A stretch of 64,000 nucleotides of DNA from Massilia solisilvae (GTDB taxonomy: Bacteria > Pseudomonadota > Gammaproteobacteria > Burkholderiales > Burkholderiaceae_D), in NCBI RefSeq assembly GCF_024753215.1, contig NZ_JANUGV010000002.1, positions 124,001-188,000 of the forward strand, given 5' to 3'. Within the stretch, counting starts at the first letter, position 1, and each line of letters starts with the position of its first letter. Of the stretch, positions 35,499-44,324 are shown in pieces. The notes beneath the pieces were generated by a model. That model was not told the origin of the DNA, searched no databases, and saw only the letters and a program-made list of their open reading frames with translations. The translations under genes and the position numbers were made by a program.

Positions 35499-38400
35499 AT
35501 GCACAATCCGGACCCGCAGACAGCGCACGAGCACTTGCCGCTCGCCGAGCGCTGGCGCCGGTTGCGCGCGGCGTACCGCTATGCGAACCGCGCGTCGCAC
35601 CACGTGCTGGGCTTCACGCTCAAGCTGGTGCTGCTGGTGTACTTCGTGTTCACCGCGCTGTTCCTGTTCCTGCGCTATGCGGTGCTGCCCAACATCGACT
35701 ATTACAAGCCCGATGTCGAGCGCGCCGCCAGCCGGGTGCTGGGCAACCAGGTCACCATCTCGCGCCTGTATGCATCGTGGCACGGGCTGCATCCGAACCT
35801 GTTCCTGGGCGACGTGTCGCTGCATGACCGCCAGGGCCGGCAGCTGCTGGCGCTGCCGTCGGTGTCGGCCACGCTGTCGTGGTGGAGCGTGATCGCGGCC
35901 GAACCGCGCTTCGAGTCGCTGGAGCTGATCCGGCCCGAGCTGGACGTGCGGCGCACGCCCGACGGCACGCTGTTCGTGGCCGGGGTGCGCCTGGAGCAGG
36001 GCAAGCCGGGCGCGCCAAGCGGGCCGGACTGGCTGTTCCGCCAGCGCGAGATCGTGATACGCGAAGGCCGCCTGCACTGGACCGACGAGGCGCGCGGCGC
36101 GCCCGAGCTGGCCTTGTCCGGCGTCAGCCTGGTGCTTGTCAACCACTGGAATACCCACCGCTTCGCGCTCAAGGCCACGCCGCCGGCCGCGCTCGGCCAG
36201 CCGCTGGACGTGCGCGCGCGCTTCACCCATCCGAGCTTCGGGCGGCCGACCGACATCGCGCGCTGGAAGGGCGAGCTGTACGCCGACATGCGCGAGACCG
36301 ACCTGGCCGCATGGCAGCAATACGTCGATTACCCGTTCCAGCTGAACCGCGGCCGCGGCTCGGTGCGCGCCTGGATCAACCTCGACCACGCGCGCCTGGC
36401 CGGGTTCACCGCCGACGTGGCGCTGGCCGGGGTGTCCACGCGCCTCAGACCGGACCTGCCGCCGCTGGAGCTGGCGCGCGTGTCCGGGCGCCTGGCCGCC
36501 TCCGAAACGCTCAAGCCGGGCGAGGGCGACGGCAAGCCCACCTTTGGCGCCAACGGCCACTCGCTGGCCCTGACCGATTTCACCGTTGCCACCCGCGACG
36601 GCGTGCTGCTGCCGCCGGCCACGGTGACGGAAACCTGGCGCCCGGCCGCGCGCGGCAAGCCGGAACAGACCGAGGTGCAGGCGCGCAGGCTCGACCTGGC
36701 GGCACTGGCCAGGCTGGCCGCCGACCTGCCGCTGGCGCCGTCGCAGCGCCAGCTGCTGGCCGATTTTGCCCCGCGCGGGCAGTTGCAGGATGTGACGGCG
36801 CAGTGGGAGGGGCACTATCCCAACCTGGGCAGTTACCGGGTGCGCGGCAAGGTCGCCAACCTGTCGCTCAAGCCGCAGGCGGCGCGTGCGGCCCAGCCGG
36901 CCAGCGGCACGCTGCCCGCGCAGCCGGCGCAACCGGCCCTGCCGGGCTTTGACAACCTGACCGGCAGCATCGACGCCAGCGACCGCGGCGGCAACGTGCA
37001 GCTCGATTCGGACAAGCTGGTGCTGTACATGCCGGCCTGGTTTGCCGACCCCGCGATGCCGTTCGATAAAGTGGCGCTGCAGGCGCGCTGGTCGTATCCG
37101 CAGCAGGACCAGTTGCTGGTCGAGGTGGACAGCCTGCATGCCGAGCAGGGGCAGCTGAAGGCGACCCTGTCCGGCCACCATGTGCTGCCGCTTGGCGACG
37201 GCAAGGGCCCGGGCAACGCCGATTTGGCTGGCACCGTGGACGGCTTCGAGATCAACCAGGTGGGGCGCTTCCTGCCGCTGGCCACGCCGCCGCACCTGCG
37301 CGAGTGGCTGACCGGGGCGCTGCAGGGCGGCACCCTGCAGAACGCGGCGCTGCGCCTGCGCGGCGACCTGTCGCATTTCCCGTTCCGCGCCGATAACGCG
37401 GCCGAGCGCGCGGCGGGCGAGTTCCGCGCCGCCGGCCGCATCGAGAACGGCCGGCTCGAATACGCGCCGGGACACCTGGCGGCGGACGGCAAGGCCCCGC
37501 TGTGGCCGCTGGCCGAGCAGATCAACGGCAGCATCGTGTTCGACCGCGCGCGCATGGAGATCCGCGGCGACAACCTGCGCACGCTGGGCGTGGCGCTGTC
37601 GAACGTGAAGGCGGTGATTCCCGACCTGGGCGCGCCCGAACTGATGCTCGACATCGACGGCAGCGCGGCCGCGCCGCTGCAGGAATTCCTGCGTTACGTC
37701 GCGGCCAGCCCGGTGCTCGAATGGATCGGCCACTTCACCGAAGACACGCGCGCGGCCGGCAACGCGCGCCTGGCGCTCAAGCTGCACATGCCGCTCGACC
37801 ACCTGCCGGAGACGAAGGTGCAGGGCGCGCTGGCGCTGCAGGGCAACGAGGTGACGCTGTTCCCCGAACTGCCGCCCCTGGCAGGCTCGAACGGACGCAT
37901 CGAATTCAACGAACGCGGCTTCAATCTCTCCGGTGTGTCCGGCAACTTCCTGGGCGCGCCGCTGGCGGTATCCGGCGGCACCCAGCGCGACGGCGCGATC
38001 GTGGTGCGGCTGGCCGGCACCCTGGCCGGCGAGGGCATGCGCCGCACCGCGCCGGAGCCGGCGCTGCAGCGGCTGGGCCGTCACTTGTCGGGCAGCACGC
38101 GCTACACCGGCACGGTGGTGGTCAAGGACCGCCAGCACACGGTCACGCTGGACTCGAACCTGGCCGGGCTGGGCATGGAACTGCCGGCGCCCCTGAACAA
38201 GGTGGCGGGCGACGCGCTGCCGCTGCACTTCGTGCTGGCCGGCGGCCCGGCCAACGAGACCGGCGTGGCGCGCGACGAGATCCGCATCGGCCTGGGCAAC
38301 GGGGTGGCGGCGCGCTACCTGCGCGAAAAGCAGGCGCACGGACCGTGGCTGGTCAAGCGCGGCGGCATCGGCGTGAACCTGCCGGCGCCGGAGCCGGACA

Positions 38401-39686
38401 GCGGCATGATGCTGAACGTGAACATGAAGGCGCTGGACGTCGACCGCTGGGTGGCACTTGGCAACGAGCTGGCCGGCAGCGACGGCAAGGCCGATGCATC
38501 CGGCACGGCGAGCGCCCCGGCCTCGTCGGGCTTTGCCCAGTACGTGGTGCCGGACACGGTCGCGGCGCGCGCCTCCGAGCTGATGTTCGACGAGCGCAAG
38601 CTGGTGGACGTGGTGGTCGGCGCCTCGCACCAGAAGGCCAGCTGGCAGGCCAGCATCCACGCGCGCCAGATCGTCGGCTACCTGACCTGGGACGAGTCGC
38701 CCACCGGCCAGGGGCTGGGCAAGGTGACCGCGCGCCTGGCCTCGCTGGTGATCCCGGAGTCGGCCGCCAACGAGGTCAAGGACCTGCTGGTGCCGGACAA
38801 GCCGCACGCCTCGTCGATTCCGGCGCTGGACATCGTGGCCGACCGTTTCGAGCTGTTCAACAAGCAGTTCGGGCGCCTGGAGCTCAACGCCAGCAACGTC
38901 GCGGCGGGGGCGGCGGCCGTGCGCGAGTGGCGCATCGACCGGCTGGCGCTGTCCAACCCGGACGGCGTGCTGCGCGCGACCGGGCGCTGGCTCACGCGCG
39001 AGGGCAACAGCAACACGGGCATGAACTTCACGCTCGACATCAACGACGCCGGCAAGCTATTGGACCGGCTCGGCTTTCCCGAGACGCTCAAGCACGGCAA
39101 GGGCAAGCTGTCCGGCGACATCGCGTGGAACGGGCTGCCGTACTCGCTCGACATCCCCAGCCTGTCGGGCAAGATCCAGATGAACGTGGAGGATGGCCAG
39201 TTCCTCAAGCAGGACCCCGGCGCGGCCAAGCTGCTTGGCGTGCTCAGCCTGCAGGCCCTGCCGCGCCTGCTCAAGCTGGACTTCCATGACGTGTTCGCCG
39301 AAGGGCTGGCGTTCGACGCGATCACCGCCAACGCCGCCATCACGCGCGGCGTGGTGAAGACGGATAATCTGAAGATGCGCGGGGTGGCGGCCACGGTGCT
39401 GATGGATGGCACGGCCGACATCGCCAACGAATCGACCAACCTGCACGTGGTGGTGATCCCCGAGTTCAACCTCGGCACCGGCCCGCTGGTGTATGCGCTG
39501 GCGGTCAACCCGGTGATCGGGCTGGGCAGCTTCCTGGCGCAGCTGTTCATTCGCGCGCCGGTGATGAAGGCGCTGACCTACCAGCTGCAGGTGACCGGGC
39601 CGTGGAAGTCGCCGACCATCACGCGCCTGGACAGCAACCAGGAACAGGGCCAGCAGCAGGCCACAACCAACAAGGAGTCCCCATGA
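35499..39686 (+). CDS. yhdP: YhdP-family AsmA-like envelope protein
   Basis: 1395 aa inner-membrane-anchored, periplasm-spanning protein of the YhdP/TamB/AsmA group. In E. coli YhdP helps carry phospholipids to the outer membrane. A single N-terminal membrane helix (about 37-60, LGFTLKLVLLVYFVFTALFLFL) is followed by a long beta-rich body and the conserved AsmA-like C-terminal region (GKLSGDIAWNGLPYSLDIPSLSGKIQMNVEDGQFLK…FDAITANAAITRGVV). A weak -10 (TAGAAT, 35381-35386) lies in the 168-base divergent region shared with glnE. Its stop overlaps the nitrilase start as ATGA, so translation is coupled. Confidence 0.94.
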   Translation: MHNPDPQTAHEHLPLAERWRRLRAAYRYANRASHHVLGFTLKLVLLVYFVFTALFLFLRYAVLPNIDYYKPDVERAASRVLGNQVTISRLYASWHGLHPNLFLGDVSLHDRQGRQLLALPSVSATLSWWSVIAAEPRFESLELIRPELDVRRTPDGTLFVAGVRLEQGKPGAPSGPDWLFRQREIVIREGRLHWTDEARGAPELALSGVSLVLVNHWNTHRFALKATPPAALGQPLDVRARFTHPSFGRPTDIARWKGELYADMRETDLAAWQQYVDYPFQLNRGRGSVRAWINLDHARLAGFTADVALAGVSTRLRPDLPPLELARVSGRLAASETLKPGEGDGKPTFGANGHSLALTDFTVATRDGVLLPPATVTETWRPAARGKPEQTEVQARRLDLAALARLAADLPLAPSQRQLLADFAPRGQLQDVTAQWEGHYPNLGSYRVRGKVANLSLKPQAARAAQPASGTLPAQPAQPALPGFDNLTGSIDASDRGGNVQLDSDKLVLYMPAWFADPAMPFDKVALQARWSYPQQDQLLVEVDSLHAEQGQLKATLSGHHVLPLGDGKGPGNADLAGTVDGFEINQVGRFLPLATPPHLREWLTGALQGGTLQNAALRLRGDLSHFPFRADNAAERAAGEFRAAGRIENGRLEYAPGHLAADGKAPLWPLAEQINGSIVFDRARMEIRGDNLRTLGVALSNVKAVIPDLGAPELMLDIDGSAAAPLQEFLRYVAASPVLEWIGHFTEDTRAAGNARLALKLHMPLDHLPETKVQGALALQGNEVTLFPELPPLAGSNGRIEFNERGFNLSGVSGNFLGAPLAVSGGTQRDGAIVVRLAGTLAGEGMRRTAPEPALQRLGRHLSGSTRYTGTVVVKDRQHTVTLDSNLAGLGMELPAPLNKVAGDALPLHFVLAGGPANETGVARDEIRIGLGNGVAARYLREKQAHGPWLVKRGGIGVNLPAPEPDSGMMLNVNMKALDVDRWVALGNELAGSDGKADASGTASAPASSGFAQYVVPDTVAARASELMFDERKLVDVVVGASHQKASWQASIHARQIVGYLTWDESPTGQGLGKVTARLASLVIPESAANEVKDLLVPDKPHASSIPALDIVADRFELFNKQFGRLELNASNVAAGAAAVREWRIDRLALSNPDGVLRATGRWLTREGNSNTGMNFTLDINDAGKLLDRLGFPETLKHGKGKLSGDIAWNGLPYSLDIPSLSGKIQMNVEDGQFLKQDPGAAKLLGVLSLQALPRLLKLDFHDVFAEGLAFDAITANAAITRGVVKTDNLKMRGVAATVLMDGTADIANESTNLHVVVIPEFNLGTGPLVYALAVNPVIGLGSFLAQLFIRAPVMKALTYQLQVTGPWKSPTITRLDSNQEQGQQQATTNKESP

Positions 39687-40480
39687 CGCTCGTTGCCGCA
39701 GTACAGATGGTATCCACCCCCGACGTGAGCGAGAACCTGGCCACCGCGGCGCGCCTCCTGCTTGATGCGGCAGAGCGCGGCGCGCGGCTGGTGACGCTGC
39801 CGGAATACTGGCCGATCATCGGCATGCGCGACGCCGACAAGGTCGCGCAGGCCGAGCAGGCGGGGGACGGGCCGATCCAGCGCTTCATGGCGCAGGCCGC
39901 GCGCGAGCATGGCATCTGGCTGATCGGCGGCACGCTGCCGCTGGTGTCCGAGGAGCCAGGCAAAGTGCTCAACACGACGCTGGTGTACGACCCGCAGGGC
40001 AAGCAGGTGTCGCGCTACGACAAGATCCACCTGTTCGGCTTTACCAAGGGTAGCGAATCGTACAACGAGTCGGCCACCATCGTGCCGGGCGAAGCGGTGG
40101 GCACGTTCGAGGCGCCGTTCGGGCGGGTCGGCCTGTCGGTGTGCTACGACCTGCGCTTTCCGGAGCTGTACCGGGCGATGGGCGAGTGCGCGCTGATCGT
40201 GGTGCCGGCCGCATTCACCCATACCACCGGGATGGCGCACTGGGAGGTGCTGTTGCGCGCGCGCGCGATCGAGAACCAGTGCTACGTGCTGGCCTCGGCC
40301 CAGGGCGGCACGCACAAGAACGGCCGCCGCACCTTCGGCCACAGCATGCTGATCGACCCGTGGGGCGAGGTCAAGGCGGTGCTGCGCGAAGGCGAGGGCG
40401 TGGTGGCGGGCGAGATCGACCCCGCGGTGCTGGCCAGCGTGCGCGAGAGCCTGCCGGCGCTGAAGCACCGCAAACTCTGA
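39683..40480 (+). CDS. Carbon–nitrogen hydrolase (Nit/omega-amidase type)
   Basis: 265 aa cytoplasmic amidohydrolase of the nitrilase superfamily. The catalytic triad is visible: Glu41 (TLPEYWP), Lys114 (RYDKIHLF) and Cys154 ([11 protein letters not shown]). The block [17 protein letters not shown] and the sequence [16 protein letters not shown] are typical of the Nit1/Nit2 branch, whose members act on deaminated glutathione or alpha-keto acid omega-amides. The exact substrate here is inferred only. AAGGAG precedes the ATG, and the gene overlaps yhdP by four bases. In related genomes tldD comes next; here it is separated by an inserted gene. Confidence 0.93.
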   Translation: MTLVAAVQMVSTPDVSENLATAARLLLDAAERGARLVTLPEYWPIIGMRDADKVAQAEQAGDGPIQRFMAQAAREHGIWLIGGTLPLVSEEPGKVLNTTLVYDPQGKQVSRYDKIHLFGFTKGSESYNESATIVPGEAVGTFEAPFGRVGLSVCYDLRFPELYRAMGECALIVVPAAFTHTTGMAHWEVLLRARAIENQCYVLASAQGGTHKNGRRTFGHSMLIDPWGEVKAVLREGEGVVAGEIDPAVLASVRESLPALKHRKL

Positions 40481-40495
40481 GCTGGCGATGGCCCG

Positions 40496-40531
40496 GTAGG
40501 GTGGGCAGATTTTCTGCCCACGCGTTCAACC
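40496..40531. repeat. Palindromic intergenic repeat, TAGGGTGGGCAGG family, copy 3
   Basis: GTAGGGTGGGCAGA-TTTTCTGCCCACGCG, then TTCAACC. The stem GTGGGCAGA/TCTGCCCAC closes on a TTT loop. It lies 15 bases after the nitrilase stop, between that gene and the inserted VCBS gene. Confidence 0.8.
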
Positions 40532-40614
40532 TGCGCAAGAACGGCCGCCCGCCGGTCTCACCGCACGAAAAAAAACCGGGGTCGGCCCTGGGTTTCTTGT
40601 TGGTGGCGTGCGCG

Positions 40615-42276
40615 TCAGTGCGTGACCTGCGCGTCCGCCAGCGCCGTGTAGCCGACCAGGACGACTTCGACCACCGAGTGCTTGCCGCCATTGTTGGTGA
40701 ACTCGAACGTGGCGGTGCTGGCGTCCATCACGCCGTCGCCATTGGTGTCCAGCAGGCCATGGCCGAGATAGACATAGTTGTTCGAGTAGGCCAGCAAATC
40801 ATTGCCGTCAAAGCCGTTGAACACGATGCGGCCATTGATCTCGGACAGGCCGTGGTTGACCGTGAAGGTGGTCACCGGGTTCGGCGCCGGCGTCGGTGCC
40901 GCTTCGGCCGCGCCCGCCACGCTCACGGCGATGGTTTGCGATGCCGAGCCGTCGAGCGAGCTGACCTCGAGCTTGTCGAACACGACCTGGCCCGCGTTCA
41001 GCGCCTGCACGTTGGCGTCGCCGTTGCGCAGCAGGTAACTCCATTCGCCGGTGTCCTTGTTGAAGCTGAAGTCGCCGTAGGTGCCGGCCAGCGATGCCGG
41101 CGCGGCAAAGGCGGCTTCGCCCGCGTCCGCATCCTGCACGGTCAGCACACCTTGCGTGGCCAGCGTCGCGTCTTCGCCGACCGCACCCGTGGCGCTGCCG
41201 CCGATCGTTGCGGCGTCGTTGGCGCCGGTGACGTCCACATGCAGGGTCGCGCTGGCGGTGCCGTCGAGCGAGGTGACCACGATCTCCTCCGATACCACCT
41301 TGCCGCCGTTCAGGGCCTGCACGTTGGCGTCGCCATTACGCAGCTGGTAGCTCCATGCGCCGGTGTCCTTGTCGAAGCTGAAGTCGCCGTAGGTGCCGGC
41401 GAGCGTGGGCGCTGCGGCGAACACCGCCTGGCCGTGGTCGCGGTCGTGCACCGCGAGCGCCGAGGCAGCGGACAGCGTGCCGTCCTCGCCAACCGCGCCC
41501 AGGCCGTTGCCGGTGATCGAGGCGGTGTCGTTGGCGCCGACCAGGTTGAACGACAGCGTCACCGGGGCCGATGCGGCGCCGTGCTCGTCGCGGGCGACCA
41601 CGGTGAAGCTGGCGTTGGCGGTTTCGCCAGCGGCCAGCGCGTCGATCTGGTCGGGGTCGGCGAGGAAGCTGTACGCGCCGGTCCTGGCATCCACCACCAG
41701 CTGGCCGTAGGTGCCGGCAAGGCCTTGAGTGCTGTCGGCCAGGCTGTAGGTCAGCACGCTGCCGTGGTCGACGTCGCTGCCGGCAAGGGTGCCGGTGATC
41801 GCGGCCGGGGTGTCGTCGGCGGCGCTGTCCTGCAGCGCCACGGCCGCCACCGTTGCCAGCGTGGGCGCGTCGTTGGCGCCGGCGATCTTCACAGTCACGG
41901 TCGCGGTGCTGAGCGCGCCGTTGGCCATGCGCACGGTGTAGACGAACGAGTCGGTGAAGGTCTCGCCTTCGGCATAGCTTTGCAGCGACGCGCGCAGGGC
42001 GCTGGCGTCGTAGCCGACGGTGCCGTCGGCATTGATGGTGATGGTTGCGCCGCTCGCGAGCACGGCGCTGGTGGCGAGCGGGAACTGCGCGGTCGCGCTG
42101 TAGGCCGATACGTTCTGAACCAGCGAATACAGTTTCGCCGCGCCCGGATCATTGTCCAGTACGTTCAGTTTGGCCGAGAGATTATCTTCCGTCAGCCCGG
42201 TTGCCGCGCTGGTCAGCAGGTCATCTTTTGCCGCGCCGGTGAGGGTCGCGACTTTGACGCTCGTCTGGGTTGCCAT
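40615..42276 (-). CDS. VCBS-repeat (cadherin-like) surface or secreted protein
   Basis: 553 aa protein built almost entirely of four tandem VCBS/cadherin-like beta-sandwich repeats (about residues 15-135, 136-249, 250-352, 353-455), marked by recurring GANDAPTL/GANDTASI/GANDAATI junctions and D-x-D-x-G words. Repeats 3 and 4 are nearly identical at protein level. The C-terminal 95 residues differ and include an EF-hand-like DTNGDGVMDA (510-519). No signal peptide is visible, and such proteins are typically type I secretion substrates with C-terminal signals; that is family knowledge plus inference. AAGGAAA precedes the ATG. The gene runs opposite to the flanking yhdP–nitrilase and tldD and splits that conserved cluster. 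A Fur-like site lies upstream. Role: adhesion or extracellular matrix is the best guess. Confidence 0.85.
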   Translation of the reverse strand: MATQTSVKVATLTGAAKDDLLTSAATGLTEDNLSAKLNVLDNDPGAAKLYSLVQNVSAYSATAQFPLATSAVLASGATITINADGTVGYDASALRASLQSYAEGETFTDSFVYTVRMANGALSTATVTVKIAGANDAPTLATVAAVALQDSAADDTPAAITGTLAGSDVDHGSVLTYSLADSTQGLAGTYGQLVVDARTGAYSFLADPDQIDALAAGETANASFTVVARDEHGAASAPVTLSFNLVGANDTASITGNGLGAVGEDGTLSAASALAVHDRDHGQAVFAAAPTLAGTYGDFSFDKDTGAWSYQLRNGDANVQALNGGKVVSEEIVVTSLDGTASATLHVDVTGANDAATIGGSATGAVGEDATLATQGVLTVQDADAGEAAFAAPASLAGTYGDFSFNKDTGEWSYLLRNGDANVQALNAGQVVFDKLEVSSLDGSASQTIAVSVAGAAEAAPTPAPNPVTTFTVNHGLSEINGRIVFNGFDGNDLLAYSNNYVYLGHGLLDTNGDGVMDASTATFEFTNNGGKHSVVEVVLVGYTALADAQVTH

Positions 42277-42636
42277 TGGTTGTTTTCCTTATGATCGCCG
42301 TGGTTGCGGCTGGTTGAACGCAACCCGGCCATCTCCGAGGAGATCCGTTGGCTTTCCGGCCCCGCATCGCTGCAGGTGTGGCAGGCGTGTATTTTCTTTC
42401 TGAAAATGATTTTTATCAATGAATAAATACTTATTTTGTTTTTAACAAGAAACTATTTGTGGTGAATATACGTCAACGTTTCACACGGGAATTTCAATGG
42501 CGAAATAAAGCAACATAGTCGGCCAATTTCGGGCACGGGATTTAACGAAGAGTTCGTCTCACCGTGCCATGACACGTGCCGATGGCGTTGCGGCGGATAT
42601 GGCACAATGCGCCTATCGTTAAGAGAAAGACCAAAG
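42277..42636. promoter_or_regulatory. Divergent control region between the VCBS gene and tldD
   Basis: 360 bases without a gene. It is very AT-rich from 42390 to 42480, unlike neighbouring DNA. GAAAATGATTTTTATCAAT (42402-42420) resembles a Fur box at 12 of 19 consensus positions by my count and sits 126 bases before the VCBS start. On the tldD side TGGCAC at 42599-42604 is not followed by the sigma54 -12 element. The tldD ribosome site is AGAAAG. Confidence 0.45.
42402..42420 (-). promoter_or_regulatory. Fur-box-like sequence upstream of the VCBS gene
   Basis: Compared with GATAATGATAATCATTATC the site keeps GA-AATGAT on the left and AT-A on the right. Iron control of the VCBS gene is possible but unproven; chance occurrence in AT-rich DNA cannot be excluded. 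Confidence 0.35.
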
Positions 42637-44097
42637 ATGACCCCATTTGAACCGAATCTGTCCTCGCTGTCGGTCGCGCGTGATGTGCTGTTGTCGCCCT
42701 TCGGGCTGGACGAAGGCAAGCTGCTGCTGACGCTGGGAACCATGTTCACCCACAAGGTCGACTACGCCGACCTGTATTTTCAGTTCACCAAGAGCGAAGG
42801 CTGGAGCCTGGAAGAAGGCATCGTCAAGAGCGGCAGCTTTTCGATCGACCAGGGCGTGGGCGTGCGCGCCATCTCCGGCGAAAAGACCGCCTTTGCCTAT
42901 TCGGACGACATTTCGGAAGCGGCCCTGCTGGACGCGGCCGCGGCCACCCGCACCATCGCGCGTGCCGGCACCGGCCGCATCAAGGTGGCCACCAGCGCGC
43001 GCCCGAGCGGCGGCCGCTCGCTGTACCTGCCGCACGACCCGATCGCTTCGCTCGACGCGGCCGCCAAGGTCAGCCTGCTCGAGCGGGTCGAGAAGATCGC
43101 GCGCGCCAAGGATCCGCGGGTGGTGCAGGTGATGGCCGGCCTGGCTGGCGAATACGACGTGGTGCTGGTGGTGCGCAGCGACGGCGTGCTGGCGGCAGAC
43201 ATCCGCCCGCTGGTGCGCGTGTCGGTGACCGTGATCGCCGAGCAGAACGGGCGGCGCGAAATGGGCTCTTCCGGCGGCGGTGGCCGTTACGACTACAGCT
43301 ATTTCACGGACGAGGTGCTGGAGCGCTACGCGACCGAGGCGGTCAAGTCGGCCTGCGTCAACCTGGAGGCGCGTCCGGCCCCGGCCGGTCCGATGACCAT
43401 CGTGCTGGGCCCGGGCTGGCCCGGCGTGCTGCTGCACGAGGCGATCGGCCATGGGCTGGAGGGCGATTTCAACCGCAAGGGCTCGTCCGCGTTCTCGGGA
43501 CGCATCGGCGAGCGCGTGGCGGCGCCGGGCGTGACCGTGGTCGACGACGGCACGCTCAAGGACCGCCGCGGCTCGCTCAACATGGACGACGAGGGCAACC
43601 CGACCCAGTGCACCACGCTGATCGAGGACGGCATCCTGAAGGGCTACATCCAGGACACGATGAACGCGCGCCTGATGAAGATGCCGGTCACCGGCAACGC
43701 GCGCCGCGAGTCGTTCGCGCACCTGCCGATGCCGCGCATGACCAACACCTACATGCTGGCCGGCGACAAGGACCCGCGCGAGATCATCGAGTCGGTCAAG
43801 AACGGCCTGTTTGCGGTGAACTTTGGCGGCGGCCAGGTGGATATCACCAACGGCAAGTTCGTGTTCTCGGCAAGCGAGGCCTACATGATCGAGAACGGCA
43901 AGGTGACCTACCCGGTCAAGGGCGCAACCCTGATCGGTAACGGCCCGGACGTGCTCAATCGCGTGTCGATGATCGGCAACGATATGCGCCTCGATTCCGG
44001 CGTGGGCGTGTGCGGCAAGGAAGGGCAGAGCGTGCCGGTCGGCGTGGGCCAGCCGACCCTGCGTATCGAAGAGGTGACGGTGGGCGGTACGGCGTAA
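42637..44097 (+). CDS. tldD: Metalloprotease TldD
   Basis: TldD forms a heterodimeric zinc protease with TldE/PmbA that degrades unfolded peptides and matures microcin B17 and CcdA in E. coli. 486 aa, normal length. The unusual metal site HEAIGH (267-272, H-E-x3-H) is intact in [13 protein letters not shown]. Also present are the N-terminal block DYADLYFQ and the C-terminal [30 protein letters not shown]. The ATG at 42637 with AGAAAG upstream is preferred to one ten codons earlier. The partner pmbA is not in the window. A strong terminator follows. Confidence 0.96.
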   Translation: MTPFEPNLSSLSVARDVLLSPFGLDEGKLLLTLGTMFTHKVDYADLYFQFTKSEGWSLEEGIVKSGSFSIDQGVGVRAISGEKTAFAYSDDISEAALLDAAAATRTIARAGTGRIKVATSARPSGGRSLYLPHDPIASLDAAAKVSLLERVEKIARAKDPRVVQVMAGLAGEYDVVLVVRSDGVLAADIRPLVRVSVTVIAEQNGRREMGSSGGGGRYDYSYFTDEVLERYATEAVKSACVNLEARPAPAGPMTIVLGPGWPGVLLHEAIGHGLEGDFNRKGSSAFSGRIGERVAAPGVTVVDDGTLKDRRGSLNMDDEGNPTQCTTLIEDGILKGYIQDTMNARLMKMPVTGNARRESFAHLPMPRMTNTYMLAGDKDPREIIESVKNGLFAVNFGGGQVDITNGKFVFSASEAYMIENGKVTYPVKGATLIGNGPDVLNRVSMIGNDMRLDSGVGVCGKEGQSVPVGVGQPTLRIEEVTVGGTA

Positions 44098-44118
44098 AGC
44101 TGGTCCCCCGCGGAATGC

Positions 44119-44146
44119 AAAACCCGGCTCGTGCCGGGTTTTTTTT
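44119..44146 (+). terminator. Terminator of tldD
   Basis: Perfect 10-bp stem AAAACCCGGC/GCCGGGTTTT with loop TCGT and T run. Confidence 0.93.
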
Positions 44147-44179
44147 CGCAGTGCAAGCACGGGCGGCCGTGCAGACCGT

Positions 44180-44284
44180 GGTTGAACGCGTGGGCAGAAT
44201 CTGCCCACCCTACGCGACGGTTCAGGTGGCGTTGGCAGAACGGTTCACGTAGGGTGGGCAGGTCTTCCTGCCCACGCGTTCAAC
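44180..44284. repeat. Palindromic intergenic repeat, TAGGGTGGGCAGG family, copy 4 (inverted pair)
   Basis: A reverse copy (GGTTGAACGCGTGGG…CCCACCCTACG, 44180-44214) and a forward copy (CGTAGGGTGGGCAGG…CCTGCCCACGCG, ending TTCAACC at 44284) face each other across 32 bases, between convergent tldD and TBDT-6. The pair can form one long cruciform. Confidence 0.85.
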
Positions 44285-44324
44285 CAGCTGTCGCGCGGCC
44301 GCGCCTTCCGTTCTTGCCCGATGT

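Noticed and set aside
42594..42612. Sigma54-type promoter TGGCAC before tldD
   Set aside because: The -12 TTGC element is missing at the required spacing.
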